DNA of 64,000 bases. Source: a bacterium. GTDB lineage: Bacteria > Bacillota > Bacilli > Lactobacillales > Streptococcaceae. Below, one piece after another: positions 57,224 through 64,000 of the stretch. The stretch spans positions 540,252 to 604,251 of the forward strand of contig CAJNBT010000001.1 in NCBI GenBank assembly GCA_905221085.1. The letters are read 5' to 3'. Positions within the stretch are counted from its first letter, which is position 1, and each line of letters starts with the position of its first letter. The notes under the pieces were generated by a model. That model ran no database searches. It had not been told where the DNA came from and worked only from the letters and a program-made list of their open reading frames with translations. The position numbers and the translations under genes are program-made.

Positions 57224-58102
57224 TTATTCAACAACAAGAAAATTTTCTAAAAATTTTTTTATTTCTGTCACCATTCCATTTGCATCTTCTTGTCGAAAAA
57301 CTTTACTAAATCCACTTGAATCATGATTAGTATTCTCAAAAGCATAAACAGGCTTATTCTGTTCTATTGCTCTATTAACAATACCATCCACCTCTCCCCA
57401 ATGGTTAATATCTAAATAAATATCTGATTTCTTCAACAAGTCCTCAATAATATCATCATGATGAACATTTGTGTATATATTCACGTTCTCATAACGATTG
57501 AAACTTTCAAGATAATCCGAAATATTTGTTTTAGCCGCTATATGAAAAGCTACCTCTGGCAGATTCTGAACAAGATAGTCTAAATTTTCTAAAGTGTCTG
57601 AAGCTGTTAAAGTAAAAACATGAAACTGGTGTTGTTTCCTTGGAATGATTTTCAAATCCTCTTGAGAAGTAACGATAGAATTAGCTGGTATATCTTTATA
57701 AATTAAGGCATTTGCTCCAATTATGACATTATCTCCAATCGTCACTCCTTTTAAAATGACGACATTAGTTCCAATCCAACAATTTTTTCCTATCGTTATT
57801 TTGTCAGCAGTAAATCGAATTTTTTCGATATGGTAATTTGAGTATTTATGATTATGGTCAAAAATCCTTACCCCATCTCCAAACATGGTATCCCTACCAA
57901 TTTCAATTTCTTTACCACAACGAATCGTACAATGGTCATTAAAGAAAACTCTATTTCCTAGTGTTAATTTAGCATTATTAGCTACTTCTAAACTTACAAA
58001 TGAACGAAATGTAACATCTGTTCCTAATTCAATAGTACTGGTGGGGGAAATCTCTATATGATGAAAATCTCCTAATAACTTTACAGAATCTTTAAAATCC
58101 AT
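57224..58102 (-). CDS. Hexapeptide-repeat acyltransferase fused to a YLDINH module
   Basis: Residues about 10-155 form a left-handed beta-helix of hexapeptide repeats, with the loop FGDGVRIFDHNHKYSN (the His of this loop is catalytic in related acetyltransferases) and ITIGKNCWIGTNVVILKGVT. Residues about 165-285 carry the island-specific module (FTLTASDTLENLDYLVQNLP and IYLDINH at 228-234). It probably O-acetylates a sugar of the adhesin glycan, with the module acting as an acceptor or partner contact. It overlaps the upstream GT2-GT8 gene by 11 bases. The fusion is unusual in acyltransferases. Confidence 0.8.
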   Translation of the reverse strand: MDFKDSVKLLGDFHHIEISPTSTIELGTDVTFRSFVSLEVANNAKLTLGNRVFFNDHCTIRCGKEIEIGRDTMFGDGVRIFDHNHKYSNYHIEKIRFTADKITIGKNCWIGTNVVILKGVTIGDNVIIGANALIYKDIPANSIVTSQEDLKIIPRKQHQFHVFTLTASDTLENLDYLVQNLPEVAFHIAAKTNISDYLESFNRYENVNIYTNVHHDDIIEDLLKKSDIYLDINHWGEVDGIVNRAIEQNKPVYAFENTNHDSSGFSKVFRQEDANGMVTEIKKFLENFLVVE

Positions 58103-60185
58103 GTTTTTCTTCCACTTCTCTTAATTTCTCAATCATTTCTTGAACTTGTTCTACTTTGTAGGTTATCTGTCCAACTTCACGATATTTTGTATTTTCAAAA
58201 GCTAAAATTAACTTTCCTCTTTCTGAAAATTGATCTAACATTTCCTCTGTTTTTTCACCATGATTAATGTCTAAAAGCACCTGACTAGTCTCAATTAATT
58301 CTTGATCTAGTTCTACTAAATAATTAATCCCAGCATAAACAGTTACATTTGGATAAACCAACAATTGTTTCAAACGATCACTGACCATCACTCTAGCCGC
58401 AATCTTAAATTGAATATTAGGCAAGGATTGAATCAATGTATCAATTTGTTCAATATGATCTGAAGACGTATAAATTAAACAAGTAAGAGGTTCTCTGATA
58501 GGATAGATATGTGATTTTTGTAGTGGGTGTAAATGATGATTCTTTCCTAACTCTGTCCATTCAAGACCATGATAATACCACCAAACATCACGATAGGTCT
58601 GCGCAGCTAAATCAAACCACGGCTTTCTATGTGAGAGATAGTGGATAATACCAGGATAATCTTGACCTGCTGGTAACTCATAGTCTGTAAATTGCTTATG
58701 AATCACAACATGGTTATTATCAAATTCCATCTCTATCCATCTATTTTCAAAGAGCATATTTAAAATACTTTGATCCGCTTGATCCACTTTATCGTGCCAC
58801 TCATTTGTCAAATCTATCAAGCGTTGAGACATGTTTTCTTGTTTCCACAAACGATTGTTGATTAGTAGAACACCCGCATTGAACATTTCCCTGCCATAGT
58901 ATACTCTTCCTCCATAATCTCGAACAGCTGCTAATGGATAGTCTTGCAAATCTGTTTCAAACAAGTTATCCAAATTTTTAGTTACAACCAAATCACAGTC
59001 TAAATAAAGAGCCTTATCTTCTTTGACGAAATCAGATATAAAATAACGCAAAAATACTGTGTAACTAATATCTGTTTTATAACGCGAAATTTGCTCAGAC
59101 GTAACCCGACAATTGATAATCTCTGAGTCATATCTTTCCAATCGCTTGTTTAATTGTTTAAACCATTCATTAGGAAAATCACTATTAATCAGATAAAAGC
59201 GAATCGAGCGATTATGGTAACAGATAGACTTAATAGTCGTCACAACCTGCTCGACATAGGCATGGTTTGCTGCCAAGACAATTGCTTTCTTAAACTCTTG
59301 ATTTTGAGTCTGAAGCAAATCTAATAACATCTTCTTCTCTTTTATCTGATCTAACACATGAGAATCTGTTATTCCTCTGTTATTACTTTCAAAAGTTATA
59401 TGATTTAAAATAGATTTATAAGCATGTATATGTTCTGACATTGGATAACCCAACGTTGACAATAATGCCAATCTATCTTCTATAGCGTATATGCAATCTC
59501 TAACCCATTTTTCATCCCAAGTATTTGAAATACTTCCACTCCTAACTCTGTAAATATAAGAAGCTTTATTAATATAAACAATACTTTTGGAAGCTAATAG
59601 TATTTTTAAATTAAATACGGCATCTTCAGTCACTCTTCCTACTGGAAAACGAAAATTAGAAATAATTTCTTTTCTATAAATTTTTCCCCAAGCAACTATC
59701 AATGCTGAATTTAATAATCTATTAGAATCATTTAAACAATCCACTATAGAGACATTGTCATAAAGTTTCTCAAAATAATTTCCAGATATATGAAAATAGA
59801 AATTTGAATCAGACTCATTAAACTTACAATAATTTCCAACTGCAATATCTGCCTGATACTCAATTAATTTATTATATAGAACTTCTACATAATCCGACTC
59901 AACCCAATCATCTGAATCAATAAAAGTTACATAGGAACCAGTCATACGTTCTAATCCTGCATTTCGTGCATCAGATAGGCCCCCATTTTCTTGTTCTATA
60001 TAGATAATTCGATTATCTTTTTGTGCATACTCTTGACAAATTTCACCCGAATTATCTGTAGAACCATCATTTATGACAATAATTTCAAGATTTTTGTAAG
60101 TTTGATTAATCAGACTATCCAGACATTTATTTAGGTAATTTTCAACATTGTAAACTGGTACAATTACCGTAATTTTTTCAGTCAT
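58092..60185 (-). CDS. GT2-GT8 fusion glycosyltransferase with C-terminal YLDINH module
   Basis: The 697-residue protein has three parts. A GT2 enzyme (about 4-290) has IVINDGSTDNSGEICQEYA and FIDSDDW. A GT8 enzyme (about 300-555) has AIVLAANHAYVEQVVTTIKS, LYLDCDLVV, MFNAGVLLINN and HYLSHRKPWF. The shared module (about 570-690) has VLLDINH at 636-642. Both catalytic sites look intact, so it may add two sugars in turn. It may be the counterpart of glyA in the reference locus. A TG-extended -10 and AAAGGAG precede the ATG at 60185. Confidence 0.84.
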   Translation of the reverse strand: MTEKITVIVPVYNVENYLNKCLDSLINQTYKNLEIIVINDGSTDNSGEICQEYAQKDNRIIYIEQENGGLSDARNAGLERMTGSYVTFIDSDDWVESDYVEVLYNKLIEYQADIAVGNYCKFNESDSNFYFHISGNYFEKLYDNVSIVDCLNDSNRLLNSALIVAWGKIYRKEIISNFRFPVGRVTEDAVFNLKILLASKSIVYINKASYIYRVRSGSISNTWDEKWVRDCIYAIEDRLALLSTLGYPMSEHIHAYKSILNHITFESNNRGITDSHVLDQIKEKKMLLDLLQTQNQEFKKAIVLAANHAYVEQVVTTIKSICYHNRSIRFYLINSDFPNEWFKQLNKRLERYDSEIINCRVTSEQISRYKTDISYTVFLRYFISDFVKEDKALYLDCDLVVTKNLDNLFETDLQDYPLAAVRDYGGRVYYGREMFNAGVLLINNRLWKQENMSQRLIDLTNEWHDKVDQADQSILNMLFENRWIEMEFDNNHVVIHKQFTDYELPAGQDYPGIIHYLSHRKPWFDLAAQTYRDVWWYYHGLEWTELGKNHHLHPLQKSHIYPIREPLTCLIYTSSDHIEQIDTLIQSLPNIQFKIAARVMVSDRLKQLLVYPNVTVYAGINYLVELDQELIETSQVLLDINHGEKTEEMLDQFSERGKLILAFENTKYREVGQITYKVEQVQEMIEKLREVEEKHGF

Positions 60186-60207
60186 GAAGCTATTCTCCTT
60201 TCCTACT

Positions 60208-60213
60208 ATTATA
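60208..60213 (-). promoter_or_regulatory. Candidate promoter of the GT2-GT8 gene
   Basis: On the minus strand TGTTATAAT is a TG-extended consensus -10 located 22 bases before the start codon. A weak TTAAAC lies 16 bases further upstream. It suggests the downstream transferase block can be transcribed separately from the two genes before the 468-base gap. Confidence 0.5.
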
Positions 60214-60548
60214 ACATTTTTTTGCTATTGTTTAAGCTATTAAGGAATTTCCAAGTTAAAAAAATATATTTATTTCATTGATAGAATCGTCCATACAGTA
60301 TAAAATTATAATTAAACTAAAAAAATGTATAATAATACAAAAATATAAGTTGAATAATTTAAAATATTTAGCGTTATAATCTTACTACAGTTACACAATA
60401 ACATTTTCGAATGATCAATCCTAAAGATAAATTTTTAATTCATCTCAGACATCTAAAAAATGACTTGTCTATATGCATATTAAGTATCTTTTAGGAATTT
60501 ATTGATATAACTAGCCTTATTATTTTAGAATAGCTATCTAATAAACGT

Positions 60549-60608
60549 AAAAAAGCGACCCACATCAAAAATTAGATAACATTCTAATTTTTGAGTATAA
60601 GCCACTTT
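60549..60608 (-). terminator. Long imperfect inverted repeat, probable terminator of the GT2 gene
   Basis: TCAAAAATTAGA (60565-60576) and TCTAATTTTTGA (60583-60594) are perfectly complementary around a 6-base loop. The outer parts AAAAAGCG (from 60550) and CACTTTTT (to about 60610) also pair with one mismatch. On the minus strand the stem is followed by a T run. It could also be a leftover mobile-element end. Confidence 0.65.
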
Positions 60609-60653
60609 TTCTATCTAAAAATAAAGAAAAACAAATTTGTAAAATGTGTTTTA

Positions 60654-61550
60654 CTAACCTTTAAAATATTTAGCTGCAATTGCTTTTTTGACCAAAATTT
60701 GTTGATAAGATTCCACGTCTCCATGTTTAAGAGTTTCTTCTTCATGAATAGATAATCGCCATTTATAAGCTTGAATTTCTCTATCTAATAACTCCTGAGG
60801 AGCTCCAATCAATTGGAGAATAGTCATACGTTCCTCAATACTCTTTAAGGGATATACATCTGCAAGATTGACTGTCCTTGTAACACTTGTAGAACGTTTT
60901 CTATGGATATAAATAGCCTTATTCATAAAAGCAATTTTATTTGCCTGAAGATAAACTTTATAAGTTGTGTAATCATCCTCTACACTTTTATCTGTTGGAT
61001 ATACAATATCCTTAAACAGCTCTGTCTTGTATAACTTCGCCCACGGAACTGTGAAGCATTGACTGAAATTATACTTACTGTCATATTGATGGTTAAACCA
61101 TTCAAATGGCGTATAAGTCTGCTCAAAATAATCATCTGCTCCTACATGAATCAAAAAACTAGCTTGATCATCCAAAAATTGAGTAAAGTTTCCGATTGCA
61201 ATATCTGCATCTGTTTTTTTCAATAAATCATAAAGATTTTGGATATGATCCAACTCCAACCAGTCATCATTATCTACAAAAACGATATAATCCCCAGTTA
61301 CAACTTCCAAGGCACGATTGCGGCTAGAAGAAACTCCACCGTTTCTTTTATGATAGACTTTAACACGTTCATCTTGATTTTGATAACGTTGACAGATTGC
61401 TGCTGAACCATCTGTTGAGCCATCATTAATCAAAATAATTTCAAGATTTTGATAGGTTTGTTGAACGATACTATCCAAGCATTTTTCAAGATATAGTTCT
61501 GACATATAAACAGGAATGATAACACTAATTTTTTCCATCATTTTAATCAT
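60654..61550 (-). CDS. GT2-family glycosyltransferase
   Basis: A 298-residue single GT2 enzyme with VIIPVYMSELYLEKCLDSI, the nucleotide-binding LINDGSTDGSAAICQRY (about 38-54) and metal-binding VDNDDW (about 92-97). NDD replaces the usual SDD, which still leaves the D-x-D-type acidic pair. The C-terminal third is helical, as in the other GT2 domains here. The first ATG (61550) is only 3 bases after AAGGAG; a second ATG four codons later is an alternative start. It follows the CatB-like acetyltransferase by 104 bases. Confidence 0.86.
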   Translation of the reverse strand: MIKMMEKISVIIPVYMSELYLEKCLDSIVQQTYQNLEIILINDGSTDGSAAICQRYQNQDERVKVYHKRNGGVSSSRNRALEVVTGDYIVFVDNDDWLELDHIQNLYDLLKKTDADIAIGNFTQFLDDQASFLIHVGADDYFEQTYTPFEWFNHQYDSKYNFSQCFTVPWAKLYKTELFKDIVYPTDKSVEDDYTTYKVYLQANKIAFMNKAIYIHRKRSTSVTRTVNLADVYPLKSIEERMTILQLIGAPQELLDREIQAYKWRLSIHEEETLKHGDVESYQQILVKKAIAAKYFKG

Positions 61551-61654
61551 ATACTCCTTTTCTGATGCAATATATAAAAAACAAAGTCGATTTCAGTACA
61601 GTAGGCATTTTTTAAGATATGCTCTAAATTAATTCTAATATTTCTAATAACAGA

Positions 61655-62533
61655 TTAATCACATTTAACTTCCCCTGCATTTGGTAAGTATTCTCTTATA
61701 AATTCTGATATATCCTTACTCATGATTTTATCCAATCGTTCAGAAATAATGTCTTCTGGCCAATTCCACCACGCAATTTCTAACATCTGTTCACGGAAAA
61801 TAGGCTCTGCGATTCGATAACGAATCACTTTGGCTGGATTGCCTCCTACAACAGCATATGGTTCTACATCCTTGGTCACTAGAGCACCTGCTGCTATGAC
61901 TGCACCATCTCCAATAGTTACCCCAGCCATGATTTGAGCATTGTTACCAATCCAAACATCATTACCAACTCGAGTTGGACTTTTCAAAATATGATCATCA
62001 GTCATCTGTAATGACTCATCCGTGTAAAATACCTCTAAACTCTTGAATGGATAAGTTGTAATCAACTCTAAATCATGATTTGCAGTGATAAATTGAACAT
62101 TATGACCAATAGAACAATAATCACCAATTATAACTTGACCTCCGTGGTCATAATCAATTAATTGTGGAATGCCATACGTATGTTTCCCCACTATTAAGGC
62201 TCCGTAATCAATTAAATAGCGACAAGTATATTTTGTCAGGTAATCAAATAAATCTGGACGCGAATCATATATTCGTATTTCTAAGGGAATCGTTTCCTGA
62301 TGTAATCCTTCCCAGTAGGAATGACCTACTTCTTCATAGCAACACTCAAAAACTGCTGTTAGTTGCTCTGATTTAGAATATAATTTAAGTTTTTGATCTT
62401 CTAATTTCCAAAATCGCTCATTATCATGACCTGCTCCACCAATATCTCTAATCTTACCATCAGATAAGAATTGAAAATAACGTTGGTGTTGCTTATTTTT
62501 ATGTGAAAATAGACAGAATTTTCCAGATAGCAA
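61655..62533 (-). CDS. CatB-like hexapeptide acetyltransferase with a unique N-terminal domain
   Basis: Residues about 125-292 are a CatB/Vat-type left-handed beta-helix enzyme, with [22 protein letters not shown] (catalytic His in the NHD loop), [20 protein letters not shown] and [13 protein letters not shown]. Residues about 1-105 form a beta-rich domain, starting [20 protein letters not shown], that I do not recognise; it resembles small glycan-binding domains next to sugar acetyltransferases. The start is TTG at 62533, directly after an in-frame TAA and 9 bases downstream of AGGGGG; no ATG is available in the first half. It probably acetylates the adhesin glycan. Confidence 0.82.
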   Translation of the reverse strand: MLSGKFCLFSHKNKQHQRYFQFLSDGKIRDIGGAGHDNERFWKLEDQKLKLYSKSEQLTAVFECCYEEVGHSYWEGLHQETIPLEIRIYDSRPDLFDYLTKYTCRYLIDYGALIVGKHTYGIPQLIDYDHGGQVIIGDYCSIGHNVQFITANHDLELITTYPFKSLEVFYTDESLQMTDDHILKSPTRVGNDVWIGNNAQIMAGVTIGDGAVIAAGALVTKDVEPYAVVGGNPAKVIRYRIAEPIFREQMLEIAWWNWPEDIISERLDKIMSKDISEFIREYLPNAGEVKCD

Positions 62534-63055
62534 TTAAAACTTCCCCCTTCAACTAAATTGACTATATCTATCAGTGTGTCTACAATATGAATAACTTGTC
62601 ATCCAACTAAAACTTTTATACAAATTTAATGTTACTAACCATTAATATAGAGGTACTATATAGCGTTCTGTTATTATATACATCTTACCACAAATAGCCT
62701 TATAATAAAAGTAACTTACATACAATTAACAACTCGGAAATATAATCATACACAATTCAATGTCATGCCAATGTAATTCCATTTTTATAAGAATATTCAA
62801 CAAGAACCAAAAAGCGGAGTATTAGAAAATAAAGCAACAGCTATCATTATGATATTTTAAAAACAAGCAAATGTCGCCAGTAAAATAATTGTCCTAGCTC
62901 CTAGAAAATATTCCGAACTAGAATCCTAACATAAAAAGAGACCTTAACGTCTTGTTTATCATAGGACTAAAATCGAACAAGAAAAGTTCGAATAAGAACT
63001 CTCCAGCTTAGGTACTAATCAGTTACTTCTCTAGTCTGGAGAGTTCTCAAAATAA
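62534..63055. other. Gene-free interval upstream of the glycosylation genes, with two hairpins
   Basis: About 520 AT-rich bases without a credible gene. Two clear inverted repeats are present: TCGAAC-AAGAAAA-GTTCGA (62973-62991), and GAACTCTCCAG (62996-63006) with CTGGAGAGTTC (63036-63046). The second has a 29-base interior and no T run, so it looks more like a miniature element or operator than a terminator. A TATAAT-like box on the minus strand near 62671-62677 could serve the acetyltransferase gene, with no convincing -35. Confidence 0.5.
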
Positions 63056-63169
63056 TACTCTTCGAAAATCTCTTCAAACCACGTCAGCTTCCATCTGCAA
63101 CCTCAAAACAGTGTTTCGAGCAACCTGCGACTAGCTTCCTAGTTTGCTCTTTGAGTTTCATTTAGTATA
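63056..63169 (+). repeat. BOX element, boxA-boxC type without boxB, 114 bases
   Basis: Starts TACTCTTCGAAAATC, contains CGTCAGCTTCCATCTGCAAC and the boxC-like segment GCTAGCTTCCTAGTTTGCTC partly preserved as GACTAGCTTCCTAG, and ends GAGTTTCATTTAGTATA. The length fits boxA plus boxC only. It lies between the psrP terminator and the gene-free interval. Confidence 0.86.
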
Positions 63170-63186
63170 ACTCGTTGAAAATAATT

Positions 63187-63223
63187 CAAAAAATCCCCTG
63201 GATGATTTTTCATCCAAGGGATT
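63187..63223 (-). terminator. Terminator of the psrP-like gene
   Basis: AATCCCCTGGATGA (63192-63205) and TCATCCAAGGGATT (63210-63223) form a 14-base-pair stem (one mismatch or G-U) around TTTT. On the minus strand a T run follows. It lies 46 bases after the adhesin stop codon. Confidence 0.88.
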
Positions 63224-63268
63224 CTTTATAAATCGAACATTACTACTTTCTATGTACTGTTCATCCGA

Positions 63269-64000
63269 TTATTCTTCATCATCACGTTTACGACGTTTCG
63301 CGATCAGACCTAGACCAGTCACAGCTGCCAAAGCTCCAAGGAGTACAGATGACTTAGAAGCTTCTGTACCTGTATTTGGCAATTGCTGTCTTGAATTACC
63401 TGCTGATTCTGATGGCGTTTCAGAAGATAATGTGTCTGCTGATGCTGACTCAGAAGCTGATGTGCTTGCTGATTCTGACGCACTTGTTGACGCTGATTCA
63501 GATGCGCTTGTGCTTGCTGATTCTGACGCACTTGTTGACGCTGACTCAGATGCCGATGTGCTTGCTGATTCTGACGCACTTGTTGATGCTGATTCAGATG
63601 CCGATGTGCTTGCTGATTCTGACGCACTTGTTGATGCTGACTCAGATGCGCTTGTGCTTGCTGATTCTGACGCACTTGTTGATGCTGATTCAGATGCCGA
63701 TGTGCTTGCTGACTCAGATGCACTTGTTGACGCTGACTCAGATGCGCTTGTGCTTGCTGACTCAGATGCGCTTGTGCTTGCTGATTCTGACGCACTTGTT
63801 GACGCTGATTCAGATGCGCTTGTGCTTGCTGACTCAGATGCACTTGTTGACGCTGACTCAGATGCACTTGTTGATGCTGATTCAGATGCGCTTGTGCTTG
63901 CTGACTCAGATGCACTTGTTGACGCTGACTCAGATGCCGATGTGCTTGCTGACTCAGATGCACTTGTTGACGCTGACTCAGATGCCGATGTGCTTGCTGA
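63269..64000 (-). CDS. psrP: Serine-rich repeat adhesin, C-terminal end only (PsrP-like)
   Basis: This is the last 243 residues of a serine-rich repeat surface adhesin, the client of the secretion and glycosylation island. The repeat region alternates [12 protein letters not shown] units, about half serine, with Ala, Thr and Glu. It passes through [20 protein letters not shown] to the sortase signal LPNTG, a membrane segment ([18 protein letters not shown]) and a positive tail KRRKRDDEE. Repeats are GtfA/GtfB targets. The N-terminal binding domain and signal peptide lie beyond the right edge, so the adhesin subtype cannot be fixed. A different, out-of-frame reading of the repeats is also open but is not a gene. 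Confidence 0.93.
   Translation of the reverse strand, partial: SASTSASESASTSASESASTSASESASTSASESASTSASESASTSASESASTSASESASTSASESASTSASESASTSASESASTSASESASTSASESASTSASESASTSASESASTSASESASTSASESASTSASESASTSASESASTSASESASTSASESASTSASESASTSASESASTSASESASADTLSSETPSESAGNSRQQLPNTGTEASKSSVLLGALAAVTGLGLIAKRRKRDDEE

Larger units (their letters stand above)
60186..60653. other. Gene-free AT-rich interval with a promoter and a hairpin
   Basis: No credible open frame is present in these 468 bases on either strand. The right half holds a long imperfect inverted repeat that ends the GT2 gene at 60654-61550, and the left end holds a candidate promoter for the GT2-GT8 gene. The rest is AT-rich without recognisable content. 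Confidence 0.6.

Noticed and set aside
63319..63963. Long minus-strand open frame of His/Gln/Ser-rich repeats
   Set aside because: It is the wrong frame of the adhesin repeat region; the true frame encodes Ser-Ala-Ser repeats leading to LPNTG and the membrane anchor.
63400..64000. Short direct repeats that could suggest a CRISPR array
   Set aside because: The repeats are coding, in-frame 24-base-type units without spacers; there are no cas genes.

Overview
The window looks like chromosome of a mitis-group streptococcus very close to Streptococcus pneumoniae. The gene order (scrK-scrA / scrB-scrR, mvaA-mvaS, stkP-phpP, the fmt/priA/rpoZ/gmk block, and an accessory Sec locus ending in a serine-rich repeat adhesin) matches the order I know from pneumococcus. 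Three BOX-type intergenic repeats and TATGnTATAAT-type extended -10 promoters fit the same group. The StkP homologue has three PASTA domains and a long polar tail, not the four I recall for pneumococcal StkP. S. mitis, S. pseudopneumoniae or an atypical pneumococcus therefore remain possible.

Layout. 1-6.0 kb: a cut-off small gene and a type I restriction-modification operon (hsdR-hsdM-hsdS, minus strand). 6.2-6.8 kb: a DedA/TVP38 membrane protein. 6.8-12.7 kb: the sucrose regulon. scrA (PTS permease) and scrB (sucrose-6-P hydrolase) diverge from a shared control region, scrR is coupled to scrB, and scrK (fructokinase) follows scrA behind a BOX element and a terminator. 12.7-15.2 kb: mvaS-mvaA of the mevalonate pathway. 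15.3-16.5 kb: a two-gene ThrE-type exporter. 16.6-24.9 kb: gmk-rpoZ-priA-fmt-rsmB-phpP-stkP, all minus. 25.0-26.7 kb: RNase Y. 26.9-32.6 kb: the yqeG-yqeH-yhbY-nadD-yqeK-rsfS-methyltransferase-tmcAL housekeeping run, with an unusual multi-hairpin element between yqeH and yhbY. 32.6-36.5 kb: corA, a short MscS-like channel, sstT and an aromatic-acid-exporter-like protein.

36.7-64 kb is the accessory secretion and glycosylation island, transcribed on the minus strand. From upstream to downstream it runs: psrP-like adhesin (only the C-terminal end is in the window), a CatB-like acetyltransferase, a GT2 enzyme, a GT2-GT8 fusion, an acetyltransferase fused to a half-GT-B module, a GT8, a chimeric pseudogene scar, gtf3, a GT8-module-module-GT-D protein, two more GT8 enzymes, a double-GT2 enzyme, secY2, asp1, asp2, asp3, secA2, gtfA, gtfB, asp4, asp5. 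GtfA/GtfB start O-glycosylation of the serine-rich repeats, Gtf3 and the later transferases extend and branch the glycan, Asp1-3 with SecA2 deliver the preprotein, and SecY2/Asp4/Asp5 form the dedicated channel. The glycosyltransferase part (about 47-62.5 kb) is visibly AT-richer than the housekeeping half and has long gaps and a gene scar, as expected of a mosaic island.

The most interesting signal is a roughly 110-residue module with the signature YLDINH. It occurs eight times in seven proteins of the island, attached to GT8, GT2-GT8 and even acetyltransferase domains, and it is similar to the C-terminal half of GtfB. No tRNA, rRNA, CRISPR array, prophage or intact insertion sequence was seen.
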